Shown: positions 1-10,482, counted from the first letter of the stretch. The stretch is 64,000 nucleotides of DNA from Populus alba (GCF_005239225.2 NC_133287.1:16558519-16622518); one strand, 5' to 3'. Numbers and translations are program-made. Notes: generated by a model from the letters alone, not told the origin.

Positions 1-544
1 TTTGCGTGATTTTTAAGTTGAAGGACCAAAGCGTATTTTTTGCGAAACTTATATCATGCCATTCATGTTCGATGCCCTTTTCATTTTGTTCCCTTTTTTT
101 TCAATCTCACCATTTCATAAGAAATCAAAAGCAATTGGTCTTCGATTAAAACTAAATTGTCAGAAAAAAAAAAGTTTGAGGACCAAACTGAAAAAACAAA
201 AAAAAATTACAAAGCCTATCCACAATAATGTGTGACAAGATGAATAATGGAGCCTTATATAGTGAAAAACCCATGTCTTTTAGAATTATACTTAATTAAG
301 TAGAAAACTAAAAGGAGTATGTTTTTCTATGTAAAAGTTTGCGCTATTAATCATTTCAAACATTATTATGGATGGATTGTGCAAATTGTTTTATTTTTTA
401 ATTTGATCCTCAAAATTTTTTGTCATGCAATTGCATCTTTTGTGGGCCAAATTCATGGGCAATAAAATAAATTTTGTTGGATAAGGATGAAATTGAAAAA
501 TTGAGGATCAAAATAGAAAAGACGCTATAAATGGATGATGATTA

Positions 545-975
545 TAAAGTTAATACAAAAGGTTTAATTTGGTCCTTATGTTTTAGAAACTATAAATACT
601 TGGTACCTTAATACTTTATCAATTTCATTTTGATATAAAAATTTATTTTTGTTATTTTTTAGTTATTGATTTGATAAAGAAGAGAGAGAGATCATCGGAT
701 TCTAGCGGTGAGAAAAAAACTGTTGTTGACATCAACTTAGAGCACCAAAAAGATCAATCTTTGTATCAGATGGTTCCATTTGATGAGAAGAATGCATATT
801 GTGTCATTTTTTTTTACCTTAAAATTGCCTAAAATAATATATTTGAGCTGCGAAGATCTTTGATCTTTAAAGGTGATGAATAAATTTATCACGACTACTA
901 GGATTTTGTTTCTAGGTGTTTTAGGTTAAAAAATGATTTAAATTTTGTTTTTGAGTTAAAAAACTATTTAATGGC
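545..975 (+). repeat. Dispersed repeat, copy 1 (partner at 12545-13160)
   Basis: The order of landmarks matches 12545-13160: a tttggtcct-type stretch, a tatttttgttattttttagt stretch, a purine-rich agagagagag block followed by a ggattc(t/c)(a/g)gcg motif, a caccaaaa motif, a tttcatttgatg-like stretch, then a tttaaaggt block and a gtgttttaggt motif. The copies are heavily diverged with indels. No terminal repeats or coding capacity are visible, so the class is unknown. Confidence 0.45.
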
Positions 976-1182
976 TGGATTTTTTTTTTTTAAATAGAGG
1001 CATGTTGTTTAATTCTTTTTCTTTTTCTTTTTTTCAAAAAAAGGGATGACAGTCTTCCGTCGAAGATTGGAAGATAAAAAAAGGGCCATACATGTAAGCC
1101 CTAATGAAATGGGCTAGGTGGGCTGACAGGCCTAACAATATCTGATTTTTTTTTTTAAATAAATTCTGTTTAAAATTTCTAT

Positions 1183-1202
1183 ACACACACACACACACAC
1201 AC
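1183..1202. repeat. (AC)n microsatellite
   Basis: About ten uninterrupted AC dinucleotides in AT-rich DNA, followed by a pyrimidine tract. Confidence 0.9.
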
Positions 1203-1614
1203 TCCTTCCCTCTCTTTTTTATTTTATTTTATAGAGCCTCTTTTAAATGACAATTGTTATTCGGCTTTTTTTTTTGTCCTCTTTAAAACACACACAAAAC
1301 ATTATTTAACTCGTTTGAGTTCATAACCCGATAATAGATTTGACAAGTTAAGACATAATTTTAGAGCTATCATTTTTTAAAAAAAAAATTATCGATACCC
1401 TTTTTTTAATGTCTTTTTTTTAAAAAATAACTTTAAATTATTTTTTGATTAATATCACTTGATTTGTTTTTAATTCTTTATTTAATATTTTTTGGATAGA
1501 GATTTTTTTAAAATTATTTTGTGTATGTTTAATTTTTGAAGCAATTTTTAAAAATTTATAATTTTTTAAATCTTTTATGTAAATGAATTTTATTTTTTAA
1601 AATGAAAAATAAAT

Positions 1615-2019
1615 TCAAATAATTTTTTTAATATACATAACCTTGTATAATATTTTTTTTTCTTTTATTTTATTTAAAAAATTTAATATATATCTATTTC
1701 TGTTTCTGTTTGTAGGACTCGAAATTCTTCCAAGCCCAAGGTCAAGTCTCCCAGTGATTTTGAACAGCACATTTAGGCTATCCTTCCCACATGCCATGCT
1801 CATTTTATAAGCTGAAAGTGTGGCAACATGCTTCGTCAAGGAGTTATGCCACAGTTTTAGCATGGTTTCATAAAGCTTCAGCAACACCACCTTGGTTTTT
1901 GAGATTTTTATAGATAAATCCTTTGATTTGGCCCAAAATTCTTTCATTAACTGATGTGCCTCCAGAATATCTCGTCTTCCGCATTTTTTATGTGAATGAA
2001 ATGAATACCTCAAAGCCAA
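1615..2019 (-). pseudogene. Open frame of unknown origin, possible gene fragment
   Basis: A 134-codon minus-strand frame. Only the first roughly 100 codons (about 1700-2019) look coding: base composition there is clearly less AT-rich than the surroundings, and the predicted peptide is basic and leucine-rich, with segments such as HKKCGRRDILEAHQLMKEFW and SAYKMSMACGKDSLNVLF. The last 30 codons run into AT-rich sequence and read as low-complexity. I do not recognise the family. It may be an exon captured by a transposon or the relic of a gene that is otherwise gone. Confidence 0.3.
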
Positions 2020-2191
2020 AGTAGAAGAAAAAAAAAAAGTGTTAGTTTAATTGGTTAGATTTTGAATTTGTTTTTTTAGATATTATCAGTTCGAGTCTTA
2101 TAAATCTCAAGTTACTGAAAATTTATATAATCATTAATTTCAGGACTATAAAATTAATTAAAATACACATAAACTGACCTAAATATCTATT

Positions 2192-2404
2192 TTAATTTTA
2201 AGAAAGAAAAAGAAGGCAGCTGAAGAGTGTGATGAAGTGTTGGTGATGCTCAGAGCTATATTGAAGAGATTGATAAACTCTGCCGATATGTCTCTTGAAG
2301 CGAGAACAACATATTACCGTGATGATTTGGAATTGTGGATGAAGAAGATGACTGACTCGGCTTGTGATGTCGGTGATCCAGAGGAGAAAGATCTTGACAA
2401 ATGA
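2192..2404 (+). pseudogene. Unknown gene fragment (unit A copy)
   Basis: A plus-strand frame without a start codon, ending in TGA at 2402-2404. It encodes about 65 residues containing AAEECDEVLVMLRAILKRL and YYRDDLE, acidic and helical in character. The copy at 24769-24968 starts identically but has an 8-bp insertion that shifts the frame after KRLI, so only the unit A version is still open. I do not recognise the family. The fragment probably belonged to a gene captured before the duplication. Confidence 0.4.
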
Positions 2405-2659
2405 TGGTTTCAGTGGTTTTGACGAACTAAATAGAAAACTGCAGGCGCATCCCCATTTGCAGGTCTTGATTATGAGCATCGACTAAACGAAGATGGTCCA
2501 GCCAAAAGGAAAAGGGAAAGACAGAACAAGTGAAAATCACGAAAGAAGGGAATGTCGTCAGAACGAGTGCCTCCTTAACAATGCTGGCTTATGTGTACTG
2601 TTTGGAGCCCTCGAAAAGATCACAGTAGTGTTGTTGTATGGTAGTGATTTTTTTTGTGT

Positions 2660-4505
2660 GTACTTTTTTCAGTTGTTTACTTAGAACCTTGTGTCTTTGC
2701 TTGTGTTGTATACTGTCACTTACACGCACATCAACGCAAAAAACTTGAGTCACGAGCATTGAAGTGTGTATTTGTTAGATATAACTCCACTCAAAAGGGT
2801 TATTGGTGTTATCATCCTCCTTCTAAATGGTTTTTCATGTCCATGGATGTTATATTTCATGAACACGAGCTCTTATATGCTACAGTGGTCATTGATTTAT
2901 CACTTGAGGGGAGCAGTACACATGAAGTTCATAATCACATTGATGAGTGTGTATTCGTTAGATATACCATCTCATGATAAGAACTTAGCTCGAGAAGTCG
3001 AATCAACCTCAGTTTGATGTGAAGATGAAAGATGTAAAGAACGAAAGGCAAGCGTGGATGGAAGATGAGAAGAGCAAGAACAAGTCCATTAGAGTACAAT
3101 ACTCCTAGCTATCCGCTAATCCAATCCTCTATGGGAAACTCACTAGATGAATTTTCATTTTTTGATTCCATTCCTTCTTCTAATTTCATTCTTGTTCGTT
3201 CTAAAGGATTCTATGTGGATTCATGCTATGACAAAAGAAATGGATATACTAGAGGAAAATGGCACTCGGGAACTTGTCTCTTTGCATACTGGGAATAAAA
3301 CTGTGGGGTGCAGATGGATGTTTACTATTAAACACAAAGTATATAGAATTGGAGAGAGATATGGTGTAGATTATCAAGAAACTTTTGTTCCAATTGCTAA
3401 ATTCAAGAGTACTTTTATTATTAGAAGCCAACCGAGATTGGCCACTTCTTCAGTTTGATGTAAAAAATATTTTTTATATCGTGACTCAACTAAAAAGGTA
3501 TATATATAGATCCTTCTCCGTGTGTGTCAGCTTATTCAAGTTCCATAATGATAAGTAAAAAAGACACTACATGGATTAAAGAAATCTTCAGGAGCTTGGT
3601 TTGGTAGACTTACCAAGTCTATAAAGTAATTTAGATCACACTTTTTAAAACATAAACAAGGTAAAATTACTGTTTTAATTATCTATATTGATATTGATGA
3701 TATGGTGATGACAAATGATGATAATGATGAGATTCTTAAGCTATATCAGTATTTAGCTTTCGAGTTTGAGATGAAACCAGTTGGCGATCTTAAATACTTT
3801 TTTAGGATTGAGGTAGCTTGATCAAATCATGGTGTTTTCTTATCACAATGAAAATACATCCTTGATTTACTATATGAGACAATCATGTTTAGATGTAAAC
3901 TAGTTGAAACTTCTATTGAATAAAATCATAAGTTGTTTTAGTGTTCAAGCTCAAATTCAACAGATAAAAGAAGATATTAATGACTTATAGGAAAGTTAAT
4001 ATATCTATTTTATACTACATCAGACATTGTATATACAATGAGTCAATTTATGCATGATCCACGAAAGCCTCGTATAGATATCGTAAAACATATATTGAGA
4101 TATTAAAGTATGCTCCTAATCAAGGATTATTGCTCACAAAACATGGCCATTTAGAAGGGTTTACTTATGCTGATTGGGCAGGTTCAACTAGTAACAGATG
4201 ATCTAATTCAAGATATTTCATCTTTGTAGGTGGAATCTTGTAACTTGGAGGAGCAAAAACACAATATAGAGGTATGGCTTTTAGGATATATGAGCTACCG
4301 TGGATGAGAAATCTGTTGAGTCACTTGGGATTTAAACCATAAGAGGCAATGAATCTATTTTCTGACAATAAGCCGGCCATAAAAATTGTTCATAATCCTG
4401 TTTAACATGATTGAACAAACCATGTGAAAATAGAAAGATACACACACTTACTTGTAAAATCAATAAAAATAATTAGAGATATTCTCTACAAAATCTTTGT
4501 TTTTA
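2660..4505 (+). mobile_element. Decayed Ty1/copia retrotransposon remnant (unit A)
   Basis: The plus strand gives, in order, a copia integrase C-terminal segment (RALKCVFVRYNSTQKGYW, VSMD-like MSMDVIFHE, about 2720-2860), the start of reverse transcriptase (CRWMFTIKHK, GVDYQETFVPIAKF, about 3300-3410), the RT active-site region (IYIDIDDMVMT, about 3680-3720), GDLKYFFRIEV (about 3785), and RNase H pieces (MSQFMHDPRKPR; LFSDNKPAIKI, about 4355). Stops and frameshifts interrupt every block. The LTR, gag, protease and most of integrase are missing here but partly survive in the unit B copy, so this copy suffered a later 5' deletion. No intact product is possible. Confidence 0.85.
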
Positions 4506-4762
4506 ATATTTTATATATAGGGTTTAGCAATGCGATTATGTTTATCCACAAAACCTGCACTTGGATATGAATAAGTTAACGTAAACTGGTAAAGGTTGGC
4601 TGGCTGATAAATTGTCCACGGATTCAACTCCCCCGCCAGTTGTTCAATGGCCACCTTTTAACTAGTTAATGATAGATCAGTGCAAGATTAGAAAGCAGAA
4701 TGACATTCGGAATTGAAAAGGAGTCATAATTAGACACAATTAAGAAGATATTTAATTTAGCA

Positions 4763-4996
4763 GTGAGTGTGTTTACTTTGAAGTCAAATTCTACATCACG
4801 TGTGTCTTTTGATGACGATCCATGGTCCCCTCCGGGCTCCGAGGACAGTCCAAGCTCAGTTTCTAACCATGACGAAGCTCTTTTTTGGAGTGATTGGATA
4901 CAGATGATTACAGCAGAGCCCCCTCCTTTCTTGGAATTTAGCAGGGCAGAGATCTGTATCGGATTGGAGAAGGAAAGTGATGATGGAGCATTGTGA
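4763..4996 (+). pseudogene. Unknown gene fragment with FDDDPWSPPGS motif (unit A)
   Basis: A 77-codon frame beginning MSVFTLKSNSTSRVSFDDD and continuing DPWSPPGSEDSPSSV, then an acidic and hydrophobic tail that stops at 4994-4996. Base composition and codon pattern look coding, unlike the flanks. In unit B the same stretch (30091-30316) has an extra in-frame upstream extension but is frameshifted by a 7-bp deletion, so each copy retains a part the other has lost. I do not recognise the family. The serine/proline/acidic composition resembles a disordered region. Confidence 0.4.
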
Positions 4997-4999
4997 GGT

Positions 5000-5575
5000 T
5001 GTGGGATTTTGTGTTTCATTTCTAGGAAAATACTTGGGTTCATGGAGGACAGAAAGCGACTAAAATCATATAGCCTTCTTTCTTGTGGTTAACATGGCCG
5101 CCCCCTTGCATCATGGCTAGTCTATCGGTATTTATTGGATTTTTTCTCCGTTGGTATCGTCTTTGCTATCGGTAGCATAATGTAAGCAAATAATCTAGTT
5201 ATAAACTATAGTCCCAAAGATGTTGCCATGCATCTGTATTGTGCATGTTCCGGTTAATGATTTCATATTTTTTTGAACGTCGCTTCAAAGAGCCAGGTGA
5301 TTCAATCAGGATCCGAGTCCAAGCTAGTTTTGCTTTGAACTGTGTTGGCAATTTACTATTCAAACTCGGTAAAAACCAAATTGCTTAAAAATAGGATTTT
5401 AACGTTGTATTTTTTTTTATTATTATTATTAACTAAAAATGCCTATTAGACCACCCACTTCAACGTACAACCCAAATTAGTGTTTAGCTATGAACCAAGA
5501 TTAGCGTTGTTTGCTTTGGAACCAGCTAGACTGGTCACCAGATTGCCAGAATGATGATGTCAACCTGTTGGTCTC
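5000..5575 (+). other. Upstream region of the unit A transporter
   Basis: Non-coding. From about 5210 to the start codon it is collinear with 33065-34684, where the unit B version is interrupted by a SINE and further AT-rich DNA. The last 150 bp before the TATA-like site are almost identical in the two units, consistent with a shared core promoter. Confidence 0.5.
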
Positions 5576-5582
5576 TATTTAA
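5576..5582 (+). promoter_or_regulatory. TATA-like element of PLT-A
   Basis: The sequence tatttaa lies 127 bp upstream of the ATG, at exactly the same distance as in PLT-B (34558). It is embedded in an almost identical block that also has a gtcaac (reverse TTGAC, W-box core) just upstream. The assignment as TATA box is inference from position and conservation. Confidence 0.5.
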
Positions 5583-5702
5583 GCAGCTCCAGCCTCCCAC
5601 TTATGGCTGCATGAGTTTATCCAAAATAAGGGTACAACACTAGCACTGCTAAGCTTAAACCAACTCTTTGTCTCTCCCTCTCTTTGTTTAGGCGTATAGA
5701 TC

Positions 5703-7884
5703 ATGTCTGCAGGTCTAAACTTAGAAAGGGATGTCAATCCTAGCCAACCCACAACAGAGAAAACACTAGCAGATTTTGATCCTGTAAAGAAACCAAAAAG
5801 AAATAAATTTGCTTTTGCTTGCGCAACCCTAGCTTCCATGGCTTCAATCTTACTTGGTTATGGTGAGGACTCAATTAATTTTCTCTCAAACCATTCTTTT
5901 CATCACTTGGAATACTGCTAGTGAAGATTCCAAAAAACTAGCTCTGTTAACCCTAAACGAAGAGTGAGACTTGCAGCGAAAAAGATTTTCTTTTTTTCCA
6001 AGAAAATACTTCTTTACATAGAACTTTGATCTTGCCTTCATTTTTTACATTATCCTAACAACTTGTTTCACAACATGTATATTTGGTGATAGACATCGGA
6101 GTAATGAGTGGAGCCAAGGACTACATCCAAATTGACCTTAAACTCAGTGACACGCAAGTAGGATTACTTGTGGGAACTCTCAACTGGTACTCTCTTGTTG
6201 GCTCAGCCGCTGCTGGCGTGACCTCTGACAGGATTGGTCGTCGATACACTATTGTGGTGGCAGGAGCCCTTTTTTTTGCTGGAGCTCTGCTCATGGGATT
6301 TTCCACAAATTATGCATTTCTCATGGTTGCTCGCTTTGTTGCTGGTATTGGTGTCGGTTTTGCCCTCATGATTGCCCCTGTTTACACCACTGAAATCTCG
6401 CCAGCTTCTTGTCGTGGATTTCTCGCCTCATTCCCAGAAGTAAGTATTCATATACGTTTTCTTTAATTTTCCAAAAGAAATTGTTGTTTTTTTAGACCAT
6501 TGCTTTGCAATTTCCTTACTAGACAAGAGAGAGAGTAAAGAAGAAGTGCAAATAGAATGCTATTTTTACTAATTTAATTTCCAGTTTCTTAAGAGTATTT
6601 AATTCGCAGTTATGTACCAAAAATGGAAGTAAGACTCGATAATACCCCTAAAATGTTTAGTTTGAAATCCTAATTAAATCTTAATAAACGCACAAGAATC
6701 CCACTTCTAGCAATCTTAATGTCAAAAAACATTTTAAGAATATACGGGGATTAATTGATATTAACATAACTTCTGTGACTCTGTTTCTTGTGTAGGTATT
6801 CATCAATGTTGGGATCTTACTAGGATATGTATCCAATTATGCTTTCTCTAAGCTCCCAACTAACTTGGGTTGGCGAATCATGCTTGGAGTTGGAGCAATT
6901 CCTTCGGTTTTCTTAGCTTTGGTTGTTATAGGCATGCCCGAGTCTCCTCGTTGGCTAGTCATGCAAGGTCGACTCGGTGATGCTAGGAAAGTTCTTGACA
7001 AAACCTCCGACACTAAAGAAGAATCTCAACAGAGATTGTCAGAGATAAAAGAAGCCGCCGGAATCCCTCAAGATTGCAACGATGACGCTGTCCGTGTGCA
7101 GAAAAAGAGTCACGGCGAAGGTGTTTGGAAAGAATTATTCATTCATCCCACACGTCCTGTTCGTCACATCCTGCTTTGTGGGATCGGTATTCATTTCTTC
7201 CAGCAAGCTTCAGGAATAGACGCGGTCGTTTTGTACAGCACCAACATCTTCGAAAAGGCCGGAATCACGTCATCCAATGATAAATTACTGGCAACTGTAG
7301 CGGTTGGATTCACCAAGACAGTTTTTATCTTAGTGGCCACATTATTACTAGACAGGATCGGGCGACGGCCGCTGCTCTTAAGTAGTGTTGGTGGTATGGT
7401 ACTATCCCTAGCAACCCTCGGATTCGGGCTGACAATAATTGATCATTCACATGAGAAACTACCATGGGCAGTTGCCTTATCAATCGCTATGGTGTTAGCT
7501 TTTGTTGCATTCTTCTCCATAGGAATGGGACCGATAGCTGGGGTTTATTGTACAGAGATTTTCCCGTTGAGATTACGCGCTCAGGGGACAGGTATGGGAG
7601 TGGCCGTGAATAGAGTGACAAGTGGGGTAATATCTACAACTTTTATTATGCTCTACAAGGCTATATCTATCGGTGGGGCCTTTTTCCTGTTCGCAGGAAT
7701 TGCAACAGTGGCTTGGGTATTCTTTTTTACATGTTTTCCTGAGACACGAGGAAGAACCTTAGAGGACATGGAAATGCTTTTTGGTAATTTTTTCAGCTGG
7801 AGGTCTGCTTTAAAGGATGGGAAAAAGGAGGAGGAAGTTCACGGTGGAAACGATGGTCAAATCCAGATGGGAACTAAAGCTTAA
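5703..7884 (+). CDS. PLT5: Polyol/monosaccharide transporter PLT-A (MFS, sugar porter family)
   Basis: Three exons: 5703-5862, 6093-6439, 6796-7884 (intron 1 phase 1, intron 2 phase 0, all GT-AG), giving 531 residues, close to the usual 530-540 for plant PLT/PMT proteins. Family marks seen: LLGYDIGVMSGA across intron 1, DRIGRRYT after TM2, PESPRWLVMQGR in the central loop, GIHFFQQASGIDAVV, DRIGRRPLLL, EIFPLRLRAQG and a PETRGRTLEDME terminus. These proteins are plasma-membrane H+ symporters for linear polyols, inositol and monosaccharides. Odd: the usual GPIxWVYSSEIFP motif reads GPIAGVYCTEIFP, so a Trp conserved in the substrate site of sugar porters is Gly and SS is CT. Also EVSPAS(S/T) is EISPASC. 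Reading frame and splice sites are intact, so it is expressible but may be altered in function. It could equally be a decaying duplicate. The exact paralog name is uncertain. Confidence 0.9.
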
Positions 7885-9007
7885 GAATAGTGTGATAAAT
7901 GTATCTCTTCTTCTTCTTCTTCTTCTTTTCTCAAGATGTAAGATTAATTTTTTCTTTCCTTCTTTTTTTAGCAAGGATGGGAGACTGGAGCAAAATAATG
8001 CTTGAGATGGTGTGAAGATGAGAAGCTTGTGGACGTTCATGGAAAAGAAGAAGAACAAAAATCAGATATCTAATGAATCGAAAAGATAATATAGTGAATA
8101 TCCCTACTTCTTTTTATCTTAAACACTTCTCGCAATCAGCTAATTATGGAAACAGTAATGTGTTTGGAAAACAGAATTCACAGGCTTGTGTGTAAGAGAG
8201 GTTAAAAAGATGGATACCTGCCAATGATTGAAATGAACATGTATAAAATGAGCTTCGTGTAGTAGCCTTGGATTGGTTGATACCTGCCATATAATTGGGT
8301 TCCCTTTTATTCATTGGTACGTGTTGTCTTCTTCTGTTTTACTTTTCTACACATTTCCCTTTCTTCTTCTGTTTTATTATCCTTTTTTCCTGCTGTTTTG
8401 ATTTTATTAATTACATAATCTTTTTTACTTAGGCTGAAATGCAGCGAAAACAACGGGTTAGAAGAGGTGGTCCAGCTGTAATTGAAAAAGTATTAAAATA
8501 CAAGATGTGTAAATAAGAGGTTATTTAATGTTTGAGATGGTGGCTAATTAATATTTCAAGTGCTTGAATTTTTTCTTTTTAAGCTAAAGGAACTCCACAC
8601 TTATAAATAGAAACTTGAATATCTGCAAAAATAGCTCCATTCAGGGGACTTGACTCTCATATAATAAAATAAGTATATTTATAACAAATGTATTAAATAA
8701 CTTAATCAATAAATAATTTAAAAGAGCATTGCAAATATGTTTGTTATTGAATTTTAAATTAGTTAATACTCTGAAATCTATATATTTTTATCTTAAAAGA
8801 TGAAAAATTCTAATCTTTTAGCTAGATGGTTCAGAGTATTTATACCCCTAAATCTTGTTGTTTATAAAGATTAATTGAATGACTAAAAAGTCCTCTACTT
8901 TCGACGACATTAATGAAAAACAAAAAATCTCTTATATAACATTATTGAGATAACAAGTATAACATGTCTTTTAAGAGACCTTGCTTATACCTATGAGTAT
9001 AGACATG
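7885..9007 (+). other. 3' flank of PLT-A
   Basis: It contains a (TTC)n tract at about 7903-7928 shared with PLT-B, then a block collinear with 36840-37600. The rest is AT-rich and weakly similar to the repeated block 37577-38270 of unit B. No gene seen. Confidence 0.5.
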
Positions 9008-9020
9008 ATAGTTTATCATG

Positions 9021-9321
9021 TCCACAGTGGCGGAGCCACGTGGGTGCAAAAGGGGGCAATTGCCCCCTTAATTTTTTTTAAAATGTTTATTATATTAGGA
9101 TATTAATATAATAATTTGGGAAGGATTTGATACATGGAAAGTGGAAAGTTATTGTTTAATTATATTTTAATATAATATATAATATATATTTTCAGCTCAT
9201 TTACTTAAATTTTTTCCTTTTTTTTTGTTTTTTTTTTTACTAATTAACAGAGAGTTTTTTTCCTATTAAGTTGTTGTTGCCTGCTTCTTTTTCTTATGTA
9301 AATTTAGTTTCAAGTCCAATT
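9021..9321. mobile_element. Insertion of about 300 bp flanked by a 13-bp direct repeat
   Basis: The 13-mer atagtttatcatg occurs at 9008-9020 and 9322-9334. The unit B counterpart (about 38210) has a single tttatcatg followed directly by the sequence that lies right of the insertion here, so this is an insertion private to unit A. It starts ccacagtggcggagccacg and contains the perfect palindrome gggggcaattgccccc (9052-9067). It has no visible terminal inverted repeats and no poly-A tail, so the class is unknown. Confidence 0.6.
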
Positions 9322-9745
9322 ATAGTTTATCATGCACATAATACTTTTATGGTAGAGAATCATATCCACAATCAGCCAATATAGCCTATATTTTACATTT
9401 GAGCTGTTGGAAGATGTTTGAGATTTGTCAAATCATTAAGCATGAGCGTTGAGAGTCTATATGGATGCAATCACTGAATGCGGCTTGTTAATGTGTTGGT
9501 TTGGCAAGTAATTAGGATTTTTGTAAAGAAGGTAGCCTTTTTACGCTGTTATTAATGGATGAAATAACATCCATGCCTCCTATCCCTTCAAGGTTCAGGA
9601 TTCGAGCAGCCTCTACTTTGTACCAAAAAAAGACAACCACCACATCATCTTAACCTTGACCTCGCTCTCTACTTCTGTTTCATCTTAATTTTCTCATCTT
9701 TTTTCTGTCTCCTCGAATGCTATTTAGTTTTTCACTAAGACTCCT

Positions 9746-10189
9746 GTGGATGGATGTTGTTATCAGAAAGAAAACGAGGAAATTATTTCTAGCAGGGAAG
9801 ATAAAGAAACTGGGTTAACATGGAAAGAATATAAATCCATGACCTTTACAATGCATGCAAGTAGAAATAACATTTGGATTCTTTTTTTTTTTCTTTGTTT
9901 TTTATTTATTTGGTTGGTTGGTTTACTGGAAATACAGGTTATCAATGAAGCCCTACGGATTAGTGGTGGGGTTGGGATCCTAAGAAGAACAAAACAAGAC
10001 ATGCAAGTAAACGGTACATAGCAAGTTCTGTTTTCCTGCATTAACCTTTAGCCCTTCAGTTTTATTATAGTTCTGAGCACCACAGATTCAATTTTTACAG
10101 GATACACGATTCCAAAAGACTGGTCAGTTTTTCTCTTCTCATCTCCAGACATATATAAAGACCATCTTGCCTTCAATCCATGGCGATGG
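9746..10189 (+). pseudogene. Cytochrome P450 gene relic (CYP85-clan, CYP87-like)
   Basis: Three exon remnants in order. About 9774-9857 reads SREDKETGLTWKEYKSMTFT, the segment before the K-helix. 9938-10013 reads VINEALRISGGVGILRRTKQ, containing the K-helix; ExxR is present as EALR. 10101-10189 reads GYTIPKDW and then YKDHLAFNPWRW, the PERF-region signature. Introns between the second and third pieces keep GT-AG borders, but the donor after the first piece is damaged. The N-terminal half and the heme-binding Cys loop (FxxGxRxCxG) were not found downstream, so this is a broken internal fragment. The subfamily call rests on general resemblance only. Confidence 0.65.
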
Positions 10190-10482
10190 AAGTTATTTTA
10201 TTTTATTTTTTGAACGGGATGCAAGGTAGTTTGTTGTCAGGATATATATAGAAACACACAGATTCGTACAAAACTTCTTTTATCGTAGCATGGCCTGATG
10301 CACGTATATATAGCCATGCGGGATTCATTAATTTAAAATATACTTAATATCGTTAACTTTGGTAAATGTAGTAAAATTTAAAATGACCGTCAGGAATCGG
10401 AAGCAAATCTAGGTGTGATCTCCATATATATTGCAGTGTTTAAATTAGGTGAGGAGATGTATAATAAAAACATATCGCAAGA
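10190..10482. other. Non-coding sequence between P450 relic and SINE
   Basis: AT-rich with short purine stretches. No open frame of note and no repeat recognised. Confidence 0.5.

Larger units (their letters stand above)
1..2170. other. AT-rich intergenic DNA
   Basis: No recognisable gene on the plus strand. The stretch contains one copy of a dispersed repeat (about 545-975), an AC microsatellite (1183-1202) and one minus-strand open frame of unknown origin (1615-2019). The rest is long A/T runs with no motif I can name. Confidence 0.6.
2171..9395 (+). repeat. Segmental duplication, unit A
   Basis: Collinear with 24728-38275 in the same orientation. Matching landmarks in order are: the unknown gene fragment (2192-2404 / 24769-24968), the copia remnant (2660-4505 / 28230-29610), the SVFTLKSNS gene fragment (4763-4996 / 30091-30316), the promoter and transporter gene (5210-7890 / 33065-36840), and a 3' block ending in cacaatcag (about 9390 / 38260). 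Homology stops at both sides. Unit A lacks about 2.8 kb of the copia element that unit B still has, and it carries a private insertion at 9021-9321. Confidence 0.85.

Noticed and set aside
1183..1202. CRISPR-like or regulatory repeat
   Set aside because: Plain dinucleotide microsatellite in plant nuclear DNA.
2198..2479. Minus-strand open frame of 93 codons
   Set aside because: It overlaps the better plus-strand frame, its partner in unit B is broken, and the peptide is cysteine/serine-rich low-complexity typical of an antisense frame.
9590..9650. Possible SINE tail (ggttcaggattcgagcagcc followed by taccaaaaaaa)
   Set aside because: B-box-like and A-rich end present, but no A-box at the right spacing and no TSD could be found.
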